A stretch of 51,528 bases of DNA, taken from the NCBI GenBank assembly GCA_000719695.1, contig JOHN01000057.1, positions 1-51,528 of the forward strand. Reading direction: 5' to 3'. Below the pieces are notes generated by a model, which ran no database searches, was not told the DNA's origin, and saw only the letters and a program-made list of their open reading frames with translations. This DNA is from Streptomyces sp. NRRL F-6131 (GTDB taxonomy: Bacteria > Actinomycetota > Actinomycetes > Streptomycetales > Streptomycetaceae). The position numbers were made by a program, and so were the translations under genes. Positions within the stretch are counted from its first letter, which is position 1; each line of letters opens with the position of its first letter. Shown here in pieces: positions 32,823 through 41,833 of this stretch.

Positions 32823-33898
32823 CCCGGCGGCCGAACCTCGCCGTCGTCGGCGCCACCGGCGCGGTCGGCGAGGTGCTCCTCGGCCTGCTCTCCCTCCGTC
32901 AGGACATCTGGGGCGAGATCCGTCTCGCCGCCTCCCCGCGCTCGGCCGGCCGCAAGGCGGTCGTGCGCGGGGAGTCCGTCGAGGTCCTCCCGCTCACCGA
33001 GGAGCTCTTCGACGGGATCGACGTCGCGCTGTTCGACGTCCCCGAGGAGATCGCCGCCCGCTGGGCGCCGATCGCGGCCGCCAAGGGCGTCGTGGTGGTC
33101 GACAACTCCGGCGCCTTCCGCCTGGACGACGCCGTTCCGCTGGTGGTGCCCGAGGTCAACGCGGCCGCCGTCCGGATGCGCTCGCGCGGCATCGTGGCGA
33201 GCCCGGACTCCACCACGCTGACCATGATCGCGGCGATCGGCGCGCTGCACGCCGAGTACGCGCTGGAATCGCTGGTGCTCGCCTCCTACCAGGCCGCCTC
33301 CGGGCTCGGTCGGGCCGGCACGGACACCCTGCGCGCGCAGCTCGCCCAGGTGGCCGGCACCGAGGTCGGCGAACAGACCGGCGACCTGCGGGCGGTGATC
33401 GCCGACCACGGGCCGTTCGCCGCCCCGCTCGCGCTCAACGCGGTGCCCTGGGCCGGTGTGCTGACCGACGGCGGCTGGTCGTCCGAGGAGCGCACGGTGC
33501 GCGACGAGTCCCGCAAGATCCTCGGCCTGCCCGGACTCAAGGTCTCGGCCACCTGCGTGCGGATCCCGGTGGTGCGCACCCACGCGCTCGCCGTGCACGC
33601 GGTCTTCGAGCGCGAGGTCACCCAGGAGCACGCCCGCGAGATCCTCCGCGACGCCCCCGGGGTGGTGCTGTACGACGACCCGGCGGCCGGTGAGTTCCCG
33701 ACGCCGAACGACGTGGTGGGGACCGACCCGGTGTGGGTCGGCCGGCTGCGGCGGGCCCTGGACGACCCGAACGCGCTGGACCTCTTCCTCTGCGGGGACA
33801 ACCTGCGCCGGGGAGCCGCGCTGAACGCCCTTCAGATCGCCGAACTGGTGGTGGCCGAGGGTGCGGGCCGGGGCACCGGGGACGCCGGAACGGGCTGA
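32819..33898 (+). CDS. asd: Aspartate-semialdehyde dehydrogenase homologue lacking the catalytic Cys
   Basis: 359 aa, full length. NADP-binding [28 protein letters not shown] (Gln), and the VRIPVVRTH region (Arg, His) are kept. The nucleophile motif, normally NPNCTT, reads SPDSTT: residue 131 is Ser (TCC at 33209-33211), and both neighbouring Asn are also changed. Family knowledge says the Cys forms the thioacyl intermediate, so activity should be greatly reduced or altered. A second asd elsewhere, as many streptomycetes have, could supply the reaction. Coupled to lysC by ATGA. Confidence 0.88.
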   Translation: MTRRPNLAVVGATGAVGEVLLGLLSLRQDIWGEIRLAASPRSAGRKAVVRGESVEVLPLTEELFDGIDVALFDVPEEIAARWAPIAAAKGVVVVDNSGAFRLDDAVPLVVPEVNAAAVRMRSRGIVASPDSTTLTMIAAIGALHAEYALESLVLASYQAASGLGRAGTDTLRAQLAQVAGTEVGEQTGDLRAVIADHGPFAAPLALNAVPWAGVLTDGGWSSEERTVRDESRKILGLPGLKVSATCVRIPVVRTHALAVHAVFEREVTQEHAREILRDAPGVVLYDDPAAGEFPTPNDVVGTDPVWVGRLRRALDDPNALDLFLCGDNLRRGAALNALQIAELVVAEGAGRGTGDAGTG

Positions 33899-34009
33899 CG
33901 GCCCCACCGGCCCGGAGTCTGCGCGGTTTGTTCGCGGACTGCTTGACGAATCCTCGCCGAATCCCCTGGAGGGGCGTTCGGCCCATGCGCGAGAATGTGC
34001 GGCGGGCTG

Positions 34010-34037
34010 GGCAACCATGACAGGGGATCGAGTGTCC
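34010..34037 (+). promoter_or_regulatory. Candidate ECF-type promoter before the sigma factor gene
   Basis: GGCAACC (34010-34016) and GTGTCC (34032-34037) are 15 bases apart, similar to ECF promoters with an AAC -35 motif. It lies 113 bases before the preferred start, so the sigma factor may activate itself. The rest of 33899-34149 shows nothing clear. Confidence 0.35.
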
Positions 34038-34149
34038 AACGGGCGTGGCGAACGTGATGGTGGGGGCAGGGGCGGGCATCTCGGCGGCAGCCGCGGTGAC
34101 GTTCCCGTCGCGTGTCCAGTGGCCTGCGGATAGGCCGGAAGAAAGCCAG

Positions 34150-34704
34150 ATGACGGCAGTCGCACCCGGTGCCGCGGGTCCCGGCGCCGGTACCGCGGGT
34201 ACCGCTGCCGGTACCAGCGAGGATCAGCTCACCGAGACCTACCAGGCCCACTACCGCTCCCTGCTCCGGCTGGCCGCGCTGCTCCTCGACGACCTGTCGA
34301 GCTGTGAGGACGTGGTCCAGGAGGCCTTCATCCGGGTGCACGCCGCCCGCCGCCGGGTGCGGGAGCCGGAGAAGACCCTCGCCTACCTGCGGCAGACGGT
34401 GGTCAACCTCTCCCGCTCGACCCTGCGCCGCAGGATCCTCGGGCTGCGGCTGCTGCCGAAGCCGATGCCTGACATGGCCAGTGCAGAAGAAGGCGCCTAC
34501 GATGCGCTGGAGCGGGACCAGTTGAAGGTCGCACTACGGGGTCTGCAGCGCCGTCAGCGAGAGGTGCTGGTGCTGCGCTACTTCGTGGACATGACGGAGG
34601 CGCAGGTCGCCGAGACGCTGGGCATCTCGCTCGGTTCGGTGAAGGCGTACGGCTCACGGGGGCTCGCCGCGCTGAGGGTCCAGATGGAGGCCGGGCATGG
34701 CTGA
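34150..34704 (+). CDS. ECF sigma factor (SigE70/SigE-family)
   Basis: 184 aa. Region 2 (HYRSLLRLAALLLDDLSSCEDVVQEAFIRVH; key DVVQEAF), linker, and region 4 with LRYFVDMTEAQVAETLGISLGSVKAYGSRGLAAL. It recruits RNA polymerase to a small regulon. ATG 34150 is preferred (GGAAG upstream; MTAV start); GTG 34045 is in frame. Its stop overlaps the next gene by 8 bases, which encodes a single-pass membrane protein that may act as anti-sigma partner. Confidence 0.9.
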   Translation: MTAVAPGAAGPGAGTAGTAAGTSEDQLTETYQAHYRSLLRLAALLLDDLSSCEDVVQEAFIRVHAARRRVREPEKTLAYLRQTVVNLSRSTLRRRILGLRLLPKPMPDMASAEEGAYDALERDQLKVALRGLQRRQREVLVLRYFVDMTEAQVAETLGISLGSVKAYGSRGLAALRVQMEAGHG

Positions 34705-36229
34705 GGACGATCGGATGGGCGACGACGGCGGGACCGGCGGGCCGCTCTGGGCGGACCCGTTCGGCGGGGCGGACCGCGGAGCGCCCCCGCCCGGCCGCGA
34801 GGACCCGGTCGAACGCGAGGAGCGGCTGGTCCGGGAGCTGATGCGGCGGGCCGTCGCCGACGTCCGGCCGGCACCCGGCGGACTGCAACAGATCCGCCGG
34901 GCCGTACCCCGCCGCCGGGCCGTCCGCCGCGGCGCCTGGACCGGTGCCGCCGCCGTGGCCGCCACCGTCTCCTTCCTGCTGCCGGCCCTGCACACCACCG
35001 ACCACCTGGGCCTGTCCGGCGGCCCCGGCTCGGCCGGCGCCGAGAGCGGGACCGCCTCCGCGACCGCGACGGGCCCCCTCCCCGGCCACGGCGCCGGCGC
35101 GCCCAGTCGGCCGCCCGTCCTCGACGCCGGGACCCCGGCCCTCCCGGGCAGCCCCTCCGGCACCGCGGGCAGCTCGCCGACCGTCGGCGCGACCACCGTC
35201 CAGCCGGCCCTCGGCACCTTCGCTCCGAGCACCGCCACCACCACCGGAGGGAACGACGCCTCGGTCCTGGCGCTGTGCACCCGTGCCGACCTCGGACAGG
35301 CCACCGCGCAGATCGGCGCCGCGGACGCCGACGGGCGGATCTACGGCTCCTTCACGCTGACCAACGTCTCCGGACGCCCCTGCCGGCTCGGCGGCCCCGG
35401 GTCGGTCACCGTCACGGGCACCACGGGGACGGAGGCCGGCAAGGTCCGGATCGCCTTCCACACCGCCACCGACCCGGCGACCGGACTTCCCGCGCCCGGG
35501 CCCTCGGCCGGCCCCGCGTCGGGGAGCGACGCGGGGAGCGACGGCCTCGTCCTCGCGCCCCGGGCCGCCTACCGGGTCGACATCGCCTGGGTCCCGGACC
35601 CGGTCGGCTGCCCCGTTCCCGGCGGCACCCCCTCGCCGAGCGCCTCCACCGGCTCCGGACAACCGGGCGGGTCCGGCGGGGGGACGACGGGCGGCGCGAC
35701 CAGCAGTGGCGGGACCGGGGCCGCGGGCGGTGGCGGCTCGACCGGCGGCCCCGGGACGGGCGGCCCCGGCGCGCTGCCGGGCGCGAACGGCGGCAGCGGA
35801 GGCAGTGGCACCGCCGGGCCGTCCGGCACGAGCACGGGCGGCTCCGGCACGGGGACCGGAACGGGCGCCCTCGCGGCGACCGGCGGGCGGTCGGGCGGAG
35901 CGGGGACGTCGACCGCCGGCACCGCCCGGGGGACCGGGGCGGCCCCGCTCGCCGGCCCCACCGCGGCACCGACCACGACCACGCGGCCGACCACCGCGAT
36001 GACGACCGGGACCACCGGCGCACCGAGCCCGTCCGCGACCCCGGCGCCCGGGCCGAGCGGGTCCACGGCGAGCGTCACCCTGGCGTACACGCCCGCCCCG
36101 GGCAATCCGGCCGCCGCGAGCGTCGTCCTGAGCGGCGCCTGCGCGGGCACGGTCTACCGCACCGCGCCGCGGCCCGTCGCTCCCGACGGCCCGGCCGCGG
36201 CCCCCGGTGCCGCGCTGTCGGAAGGGTGA
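34697..36229 (+). CDS. Membrane-anchored, secreted-domain protein, possible anti-sigma partner
   Basis: 510 aa. A charged cytoplasmic N-terminus (about 1-78) with LVRELMRRAVADVRPAPGGLQQIRRAV is followed by one membrane segment (about 80-98, WTGAAAVAATVSFLLPAL), an extracellular domain around 190-310 (LCTRADLGQ, FTLTNVSGRPCRLGGPGSV; DUF4232-like) and a long Gly/Ser/Thr low-complexity spacer before a final beta region ending CAGTVYR. Translational overlap with the sigma gene supports a regulatory partnership, but no ZAS zinc motif is present. Confidence 0.7.
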   Translation: MAEDDRMGDDGGTGGPLWADPFGGADRGAPPPGREDPVEREERLVRELMRRAVADVRPAPGGLQQIRRAVPRRRAVRRGAWTGAAAVAATVSFLLPALHTTDHLGLSGGPGSAGAESGTASATATGPLPGHGAGAPSRPPVLDAGTPALPGSPSGTAGSSPTVGATTVQPALGTFAPSTATTTGGNDASVLALCTRADLGQATAQIGAADADGRIYGSFTLTNVSGRPCRLGGPGSVTVTGTTGTEAGKVRIAFHTATDPATGLPAPGPSAGPASGSDAGSDGLVLAPRAAYRVDIAWVPDPVGCPVPGGTPSPSASTGSGQPGGSGGGTTGGATSSGGTGAAGGGGSTGGPGTGGPGALPGANGGSGGSGTAGPSGTSTGGSGTGTGTGALAATGGRSGGAGTSTAGTARGTGAAPLAGPTAAPTTTTRPTTAMTTGTTGAPSPSATPAPGPSGSTASVTLAYTPAPGNPAAASVVLSGACAGTVYRTAPRPVAPDGPAAAPGAALSEG

Positions 36230-36355
36230 CCGCGGAAGGGTGACCGTGGCGGGGCTGCCGTGGCGGGAGTGCCGTGGCGCGGAGGCGGCGTCGCGACCGG
36301 AAATCCGCGCCGAGGTGGGGACCTGGGGACGGCCGGGGTGTGAGGACTGGTTACC

Positions 36356-37150
36356 GTGGGGGGTGTGTACCGGTTTCTCCTCACCCCGCGCTGGCTGAGC
36401 GGCACCGCGCTGGCCGTGGCGGCCGTGGCGGTCTGCGCCTGGCTCGGCTCCTGGCAGCTCGGACGGTTCGAGGACCGGGTCTCCTCGCACCAGGAGATCA
36501 GCAAGGCGGTGACCGACGCGGGCACGCCCCGGCCGCTCGGCGAACTGCTCGGCGCCGACCGGCCCCAGGTCACCACCGACACCGTCGGCCGCGCCGTGAC
36601 CGTCACCGGCACCTTCGACCAGGAGCACCAGCTGCTCGTCCCCAACCGGGTGCTCGACGGCCGGCAGGGGTACTACGTGCTCACCCCGCTGCGCACCGCC
36701 GACGGCCGGACCGTCGCCGTGGTCCGCGGCTGGGCGGCCGGCCAGCCGTCGTCCGGGGTACCGGCGGCCGCGCCCGCCGGTGAGGTGACCGTCGGCGGCC
36801 GGCTCCAGGCCGGCGAGACCAGCGGCACCGGCGGCGCCGTCGCCGGCGGCCTCCCGGAGGGCCAGCTCGGCACCATCAACCGGGCCGCGCTCGTCAACAA
36901 GCTCGCCCTCGACGGCTGGTACGACGGCTGGGTGTCCGCCGACGCCGCGCCCGAGGGGCTCACCCCGGTGCCGACCGTCCAGCCGCAGGGCGGCGACGGT
37001 CTGTCGCTGCGGGCGTTCCAGAACCTGGGTTACACGCTGGAGTGGTTCGTCTTCGGCGGCTTCGTGGTCTTCATGTGGTTCCGCCTGGCGCGCCGTGAGG
37101 CGGAGGCCGAGCAGGACCGGGCCCTCGGACTGGACCCGGTCCTGGACTGA
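36356..37150 (+). CDS. SURF1 family cytochrome oxidase assembly protein
   Basis: 264 aa from GTG 36356 (GAGGA 9 bases upstream); GTG 36365, giving VYRFLLTPRWL, is equally likely. Two membrane segments (about 12-32 and 226-246) flank an extracytoplasmic domain with GSWQLGRFEDR, VTVTGTFDQEHQLLVPNRVLDG and VVRGWAAG. SURF1 assists haem a insertion into cytochrome aa3 oxidase. Confidence 0.9.
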   Translation: MGGVYRFLLTPRWLSGTALAVAAVAVCAWLGSWQLGRFEDRVSSHQEISKAVTDAGTPRPLGELLGADRPQVTTDTVGRAVTVTGTFDQEHQLLVPNRVLDGRQGYYVLTPLRTADGRTVAVVRGWAAGQPSSGVPAAAPAGEVTVGGRLQAGETSGTGGAVAGGLPEGQLGTINRAALVNKLALDGWYDGWVSADAAPEGLTPVPTVQPQGGDGLSLRAFQNLGYTLEWFVFGGFVVFMWFRLARREAEAEQDRALGLDPVLD

Positions 37151-37190
37151 CCGGCCGACCCGCCGTGGTGGCGGGCCCGGGGTCGGTGGG

Positions 37191-37727
37191 TCAGCGCGTC
37201 GGCTGCACCGGTGGCACGGCGGGCGCCGGCAGGGCCGGGCTGGGCGCCGTGCCCGTCGGGGACGGGGAGGCGGTCGGCGGCGGGTTGCCGCACCGGCTGG
37301 TGTTGCCGTTGCCGGTGTTGTCGTCGTCCGAGTCGTACGTGTCGGTGTGGTGACGCGTCGTGCGGCCGCTCTTGGAGCCCTTGGACCCCTTGGACCCCGA
37401 CGAGCCCTTGGACCCCGACGAGCCCTTCGAGCCGGACGAGCCCGACTTGGCGAGCAGCACCACCCCGTCGTCCGCCCCGTCGTCAGCCTCGCCGTCCCGC
37501 CCGGCCACCGCCACCGTGGTGCGGAACCCCGCCTTGACCACGGTGGAACCGGCCGTCGGCGTCGGAAGGGGCGACGGGGTGACGGACGGCGGCGTGGCGG
37601 ACGACGGCGAGGCCGCCGGCGGACAGGCCGCCGTCCCGCCGTCGTCACCGTCGTCCTGGCCCGAACAGCCGGTGAGCACCAGGGCTCCGGCCACCGCCAC
37701 CCCCAGGACCGTCAGCAGACGTCTCAC
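37191..37727 (-). CDS. Lipoprotein with SGSKGS repeat region
   Basis: 178 aa. Lipoprotein signal (VRRLLTVLGVAVAGALVLTGC) with lipobox LVLTGC, Cys at about residue 21. A Pro/Ser/Thr linker leads to a basic Ser-Gly-Ser-Lys repeat (four near-perfect copies; coding DNA 37375-37440), an acidic patch and another Pro-rich tail. No enzymatic domain is recognised. GTG 37727 has GGGGGG upstream. Likely an envelope-surface protein; function unknown. Confidence 0.7.
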   Translation of the reverse strand: MRRLLTVLGVAVAGALVLTGCSGQDDGDDGGTAACPPAASPSSATPPSVTPSPLPTPTAGSTVVKAGFRTTVAVAGRDGEADDGADDGVVLLAKSGSSGSKGSSGSKGSSGSKGSKGSKSGRTTRHHTDTYDSDDDNTGNGNTSRCGNPPPTASPSPTGTAPSPALPAPAVPPVQPTR

Positions 37728-37744
37728 CCCGTACCCCCCGTTCG

Positions 37745-39634
37745 CTACTTCTGCGTGTCCGCGTGATTCTCGCCGACCGGGCCGCCGTCGAGGTGCCGAC
37801 GGACGAAGTCGATCTCCAGCCGCAGCTGCTTGATCCGCTCGTCGACGACCAGCGAGCCGTGTCCGGCGTCGTACCGGTACACCTCGTGCGGCTTGCCGAG
37901 CTGCTTCAGTCGCTCGACGTAGTTCTCGATCTGCCGGATCGGGCACCGCGGGTCGTTCACCCCGGCGCTGATGTAGACCGGCACCGCGACCCGCTCGACG
38001 TAGGTCAGCGGCGAGGAGGCGGTCCAGCGCTCGGGCACCTCCTCCGGCGTGCCGCCGAAGAGCGTGCGGTCGATCGCCTTCAGCGCCTCCATCTCGTCGT
38101 CGTACGCGGTCAGGTAGTCCGCGACGGGCACGGCCGCGACCCCGAGGCTCCACAGCTCGGGCTGCACGCCGAGCCCGAGCAGGGTCAGGTAGCCGCCCCA
38201 GGACCCGCCGGACAGCACCAGCCGGTCCGGGTCGGCCAGCCCGCTCTCCACCGCCCAGCCGCGGACGGCCGCGATGTCCTCCAGCTCGATCAGGCCGACC
38301 CGCTCGCGCAGCGCGTCCGTCCAGTCCTGGCCGTAGCCGGTCGAGCCGCGGTAGTTGACCCGGACCACCGCGAAGCCGTGGTCCAGCCAGGCGGCCGGTC
38401 CGGCGGCGAAGGAGTCGCTGTCGTGGTGGGTCGGGCCGCCGTGGACCTCGAACACGGTCGGGAACGGGCCGTCGCCCACCCCGGCCCCGGTCGGCCGCTG
38501 GACCAGCGCGTGCACCCGGCCGCCCGGCCCGTCCACCCAGACGTCCTCGACCGGCACCGAGCCGGGCGGGACGGGGCCGGGCGCGCGCAGCACCACGGTG
38601 CCGGCGGTCGAGCGCACGGCGGACGGCTCGGCGGCGGAGGACCACAGGAACTCCACGGTGCCGTCCGGGCGGGGCGTGGCACCGCCGACGGTGCCGCGCG
38701 GGGTGTCCAGCCGGGTGAGCACGCCGTCGTCCAGCGAGTAGGAGAACAGCTCGCTGCGCGCCTCGTACTCGTGCTCGATCAGCAGCGCGCGGGCGTCCGG
38801 CCGCCACTGGGCGGACAGGTCGCCGGGCAGTTCCCGGCCCTGCTCGTCGCGGAGCGGCAGCGCGGTCTCCACGCCGGTCGCGACGTCCCAGATCATCGGC
38901 TCCCAGCGGCCGGTGCGCTGATGGGCGACCAGCAGCCGGGTGTCGCCGTCGACCGGCGCGAAGCCCAGGCAGGCGACCCCGCGCGGGTGGTCGTGGCCGG
39001 TGACCTCGTCCAGCTCGGCGACGGTGGAGACGGCGGCGCCGTCCCCGGGGAGGCGGACGACCCGGATCGCGCCGTGCATGGCGTCGCCGTGCTCGGTGTG
39101 GTCGATGGCCAGCAGGGAGCCGTCGTGGCTGAGGTCGCCGACACCGCCGTACTCGGCGTGCCGGTAGATCTCGACGGCCTCGGTCGCACCGGGGCGGCGC
39201 AGGTGCAGGGTGGTGCCGTCCTCGTCGGTGGAGCGGCCGACCACCACGGTGCCGTCCCGGCCCAGGGCGAGGCCCGCTTCGTAGGACGGGGCGAGGCCGG
39301 GGAGGGCCTCCTCGTCCGGGCCCTCGGCGCCCTCGGGGCGGCCGGCGAAGGGCTGGCGGCGCCAGATGCCGTACTCGTCGCCGTCGTTGTCGTCGAACCA
39401 CCAGATCCACTCGCCGTCGGGGGACAGCTCGGCGTCGGTGGTGCCGTTCGGGCGGTCGGTGGCCCGCCGGTGGATGTCGGTGGCGCGGTCCCAGGCGTAG
39501 ACCTCGTAGGTACCGCTGGCGTTGGACACGTACAGCGCCCGCTCGGGGGCGTCCTCGGCCCAGTCCGGCAGGGAGACCCGTGCCGCCCTGAACCGCTGCT
39601 CCCACGCCGGTACCGCGCTCTTCTCCTCGCTCAT
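37745..39634 (-). CDS. S9 family prolyl oligopeptidase-like peptidase
   Basis: 629 aa. N-terminal beta-propeller-like region (about 1-370: YVSNASGTYEVYAWD, LSPDGEWIWWFDDND) and C-terminal alpha/beta hydrolase domain with PTVFEVHGGPTHHD, the nucleophile motif SGGSWGGY, NDPRCPIRQ (Asp) and YDAGHGSL (His). No signal peptide, so probably cytoplasmic peptide hydrolysis. ATG 39634 gives MSEEKSAVPAW; ATG 39646 is in frame. A 40-bp minisatellite lies directly upstream. Confidence 0.9.
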   Translation of the reverse strand: MSEEKSAVPAWEQRFRAARVSLPDWAEDAPERALYVSNASGTYEVYAWDRATDIHRRATDRPNGTTDAELSPDGEWIWWFDDNDGDEYGIWRRQPFAGRPEGAEGPDEEALPGLAPSYEAGLALGRDGTVVVGRSTDEDGTTLHLRRPGATEAVEIYRHAEYGGVGDLSHDGSLLAIDHTEHGDAMHGAIRVVRLPGDGAAVSTVAELDEVTGHDHPRGVACLGFAPVDGDTRLLVAHQRTGRWEPMIWDVATGVETALPLRDEQGRELPGDLSAQWRPDARALLIEHEYEARSELFSYSLDDGVLTRLDTPRGTVGGATPRPDGTVEFLWSSAAEPSAVRSTAGTVVLRAPGPVPPGSVPVEDVWVDGPGGRVHALVQRPTGAGVGDGPFPTVFEVHGGPTHHDSDSFAAGPAAWLDHGFAVVRVNYRGSTGYGQDWTDALRERVGLIELEDIAAVRGWAVESGLADPDRLVLSGGSWGGYLTLLGLGVQPELWSLGVAAVPVADYLTAYDDEMEALKAIDRTLFGGTPEEVPERWTASSPLTYVERVAVPVYISAGVNDPRCPIRQIENYVERLKQLGKPHEVYRYDAGHGSLVVDERIKQLRLEIDFVRRHLDGGPVGENHADTQK

Positions 39635-39662
39635 CCACCCATCCAACCCGATCGGGGCGAGG

Positions 39663-39786
39663 AAACGGAACGGGACGGGGAAACGGAACGGGCGGCGGGA
39701 CGGAGCGGGACGGGACGGGGAAACGGAACGGGCGGCGGGACGGAGCGGGACGGGACGGGGAAACGGAACGGGCGGCGGGACGGAGC
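39663..39786. repeat. 40-bp tandem repeat (minisatellite) upstream of the S9 gene
   Basis: Copies start at 39681, 39721 and 39761 (each beginning AAACGGAACGGGCGGCGGGA), identical over full length for the first two; a partial copy lies at 39663. The strand is extremely purine-rich (G/A). It fills the 50-200 base region between the S9 start and the MFS stop. Confidence 0.9.
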
Positions 39787-39836
39787 CGAGGGGAGGACCG
39801 GTGTGCGGTCCTCCCCTCCACCCCGCTCCCGCCCGC

Positions 39837-41321
39837 TCACCCCGTCCGGCGGGGCAGCAGCTGGACCAGCGCCGCCAGCAGCACCTCCAGGACCGCCAGC
39901 GCCGCGAGGCTGCGCCCGAAGGCGGTCGCCGGGTCGGCGACGCCGTAGTGGAGGATGCCGATCAGCGCGACGCCGAGCGCCCCCGCCACCTGCTGGACGG
40001 TGGCCACCACGCCCGCCGCCGAGCCGGCCAGCCGCGGTTCGACGCCCGCCAGCACCACCGAGGTCACCGGGGCGATCACCAGGCCCATCCCGAGCCCGTC
40101 CACGAACAGGCCCGGCGCCAGCCACCAGACGCTGCCGGTGGCCCCCGCCAGGTGCACGGCCAGTCCGAGCAGACCCAGGCCGGCCGCCATCAGCACCCCG
40201 CCCAGCGCGATCGTCTGCCGGCCGAGCCGGGCGGCCACCAGGTGCGCGGTGGTGGAGGTCAGCAGGTAGCCGAGGCCGATCGCGGTGAAGACCAGGCCCG
40301 CGCCGAGCGCGTCCAGACCGCGGCCCGGCTGCAGGTACAGGGCGAGCACCAGGAAGAACGACGCCTGGCCGAGCCAGAAGGCCAGCTGGGCGAGCAGACC
40401 GGTGGCGAAGGCGCGGTCGCGGAACAGCCGGGTGTCGACCAGCGGCGAGCCGCCGGCCCGTCCGCTCCGGTGCTGGTGGACGGCGAACAGGGCGAGCAGC
40501 GCCGTCGCGCCGCCCAGGCAGAGCCCGGTCCACGGCGGCCAGCCGGCCTCGCGGCCCTGGATCAGCGGCAGCACCAGCCCGGTCAGCCCGAGGGTGATCA
40601 GCGTGACGCCCACCGGGTCGAGGCCCGGCCGGTGCGGGGCGCGCGACTCGGGCAGGCAGCGCTTCACCAGGGCCAGCGCGGCGAGACCGATCGGCAGGTT
40701 GAGTAGGAAGCAGCTGCGCCAGTCCAGGCCGAACAGGTCGGCGCGGATCAGCACCCCGCCGATCAGTTGGCCGAACACCGCCCCCAGCCCCATGGTCAGC
40801 CCGTACATCGCGAACGCCCGGGCCTGCGCCGCGCCGCTGTACGCGGTCCGCAGGATCGCCAGCACCTGGGGGCCCATCAGCGCCGCCGCCAACCCCTGGG
40901 CGACCCGGGCAGCGACCAGGGTGTCCGCCGTCGGGGCCAGGCCGCACGCCACCGAGGCCAGGGTGAACAGGGCCAGGCCGAGGCCGAACACCCGCCGTCG
41001 GCCGTACCGGTCGCCGAGCCGGCCGGCGGTGATCAGGCCGGCGGCGAGGGCGAGGCCGAAGCCGGCGACCACCCACTGGACGGCGGCGGGTCCGGCTCTC
41101 AGGTCGGTCTGGAGGGAGGGGATGGCGACGTTGACGACGAAGACGTCGAGGGCGGTCATGAAGGTGGCGGTCAGGACCACCGGCAGCAGACCGCGCGGGG
41201 GGTTCGCGTCGCGGTTCGCGGCGCGGTCCGCGGCGCGGTCCGCGGCGCCGTTCGTCGGACCGGGGGCGGTCGGACGGGCGGTGCTCCGGGCGGTGGTCCG
41301 AGTGGTGAGCGTGCTGGACAA
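39837..41321 (-). CDS. MFS transporter, DHA2 (14-segment) drug exporter
   Basis: 494 aa. Fourteen predicted hydrophobic segments; motif A is GRLGDRYGRRRVFG, and the DHA2 motif near the start reads FMTALDVFVVNVAIP. EmrB/QacA-type proton-drug antiporter in the cytoplasmic membrane. TTG 41321 is chosen for AGGAG 8 bases upstream; the first 40 residues are Thr/Arg/Ala-rich with an AADR repeat. Downstream of the SnoaL gene on the same strand, opposite the LAL regulator. Confidence 0.9.
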   Translation of the reverse strand: MSSTLTTRTTARSTARPTAPGPTNGAADRAADRAANRDANPPRGLLPVVLTATFMTALDVFVVNVAIPSLQTDLRAGPAAVQWVVAGFGLALAAGLITAGRLGDRYGRRRVFGLGLALFTLASVACGLAPTADTLVAARVAQGLAAALMGPQVLAILRTAYSGAAQARAFAMYGLTMGLGAVFGQLIGGVLIRADLFGLDWRSCFLLNLPIGLAALALVKRCLPESRAPHRPGLDPVGVTLITLGLTGLVLPLIQGREAGWPPWTGLCLGGATALLALFAVHQHRSGRAGGSPLVDTRLFRDRAFATGLLAQLAFWLGQASFFLVLALYLQPGRGLDALGAGLVFTAIGLGYLLTSTTAHLVAARLGRQTIALGGVLMAAGLGLLGLAVHLAGATGSVWWLAPGLFVDGLGMGLVIAPVTSVVLAGVEPRLAGSAAGVVATVQQVAGALGVALIGILHYGVADPATAFGRSLAALAVLEVLLAALVQLLPRRTG

Positions 41322-41365
41322 CGTGGCTTCTCCTGACGGGAGTCGGTGCGGTGCGGGACGGTCCC

Positions 41366-41422
41366 TGCGGTGCGGTGCGGTGCGGTGCGGTGCGGCGCGG
41401 CGCGGGCGTCGGGGACGCCCGC
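41366..41422. repeat. TGCGG microsatellite and hairpin between SnoaL and MFS genes
   Basis: Six TGCGG units (41366-41395) followed by two CGCGG, then a perfect hairpin with 9-bp arms GCGGGCGTC/GACGCCCGC (41402-41422). The hairpin probably ends or attenuates the SnoaL transcript before the MFS gene. Confidence 0.65.
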
Positions 41423-41455
41423 CCCGCGGCGGTGCGGCGTCCGGTGCGGCGCGGC

Positions 41456-41833
41456 TCAGGCGCCGGGGACGCGGTCGAGGAAGCCGTACACCGAGGCGAT
41501 CCGCCCCGCCGCGTCGGCGACCAGCACGTCGAAGCCGATGACCAGCGGCTCCTCCCCGGCCGGGCCGAGGTTCCACGTGAAACGTGCGATGTCGTGGTGG
41601 GCGTCGACCGGCCCGAGGGTGAACACCAGGCCGGGGAACTGCGCCTGGGCCGCGCCGATCAGCGCATCGACGCCCTCCCGGCCGGTGACCGCGGCCAGCG
41701 GGTCGGTGTAGCTGCCGTCCTCGGCCCACGTCTCGTCGACCAGCTTCCGGCGGACGGCCGGGTCGGTCTCGTTCCAGACGGCGAGGTAGCGGGCGGCGAG
41801 CTGCTGGAGGTCGGTCGGCCGGTCGGCGGTCAT
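41456..41833 (-). CDS. SnoaL-like / nuclear transport factor 2 fold protein
   Basis: 125 aa. LQQLAARYLAVWNETDPAVRRKLVDETWAEDGSYTDP is the N-terminal helix region (key W, D, Y) of the cone-shaped NTF2 fold; IARFTWNLGP and VADAAGRIASVYGFLD complete it. Family members are polyketide cyclases, isomerases or binding proteins. ATG 41833 has GGGAGAG upstream. Divergent from the LAL regulator with a 150-bp shared promoter region and upstream of the MFS exporter. Confidence 0.85.
   Translation of the reverse strand: MTADRPTDLQQLAARYLAVWNETDPAVRRKLVDETWAEDGSYTDPLAAVTGREGVDALIGAAQAQFPGLVFTLGPVDAHHDIARFTWNLGPAGEEPLVIGFDVLVADAAGRIASVYGFLDRVPGA

Noticed and set aside
39663..39786. CRISPR-like array
   Set aside because: Units are contiguous 40-bp tandem copies with no unique spacers and no cas genes nearby.
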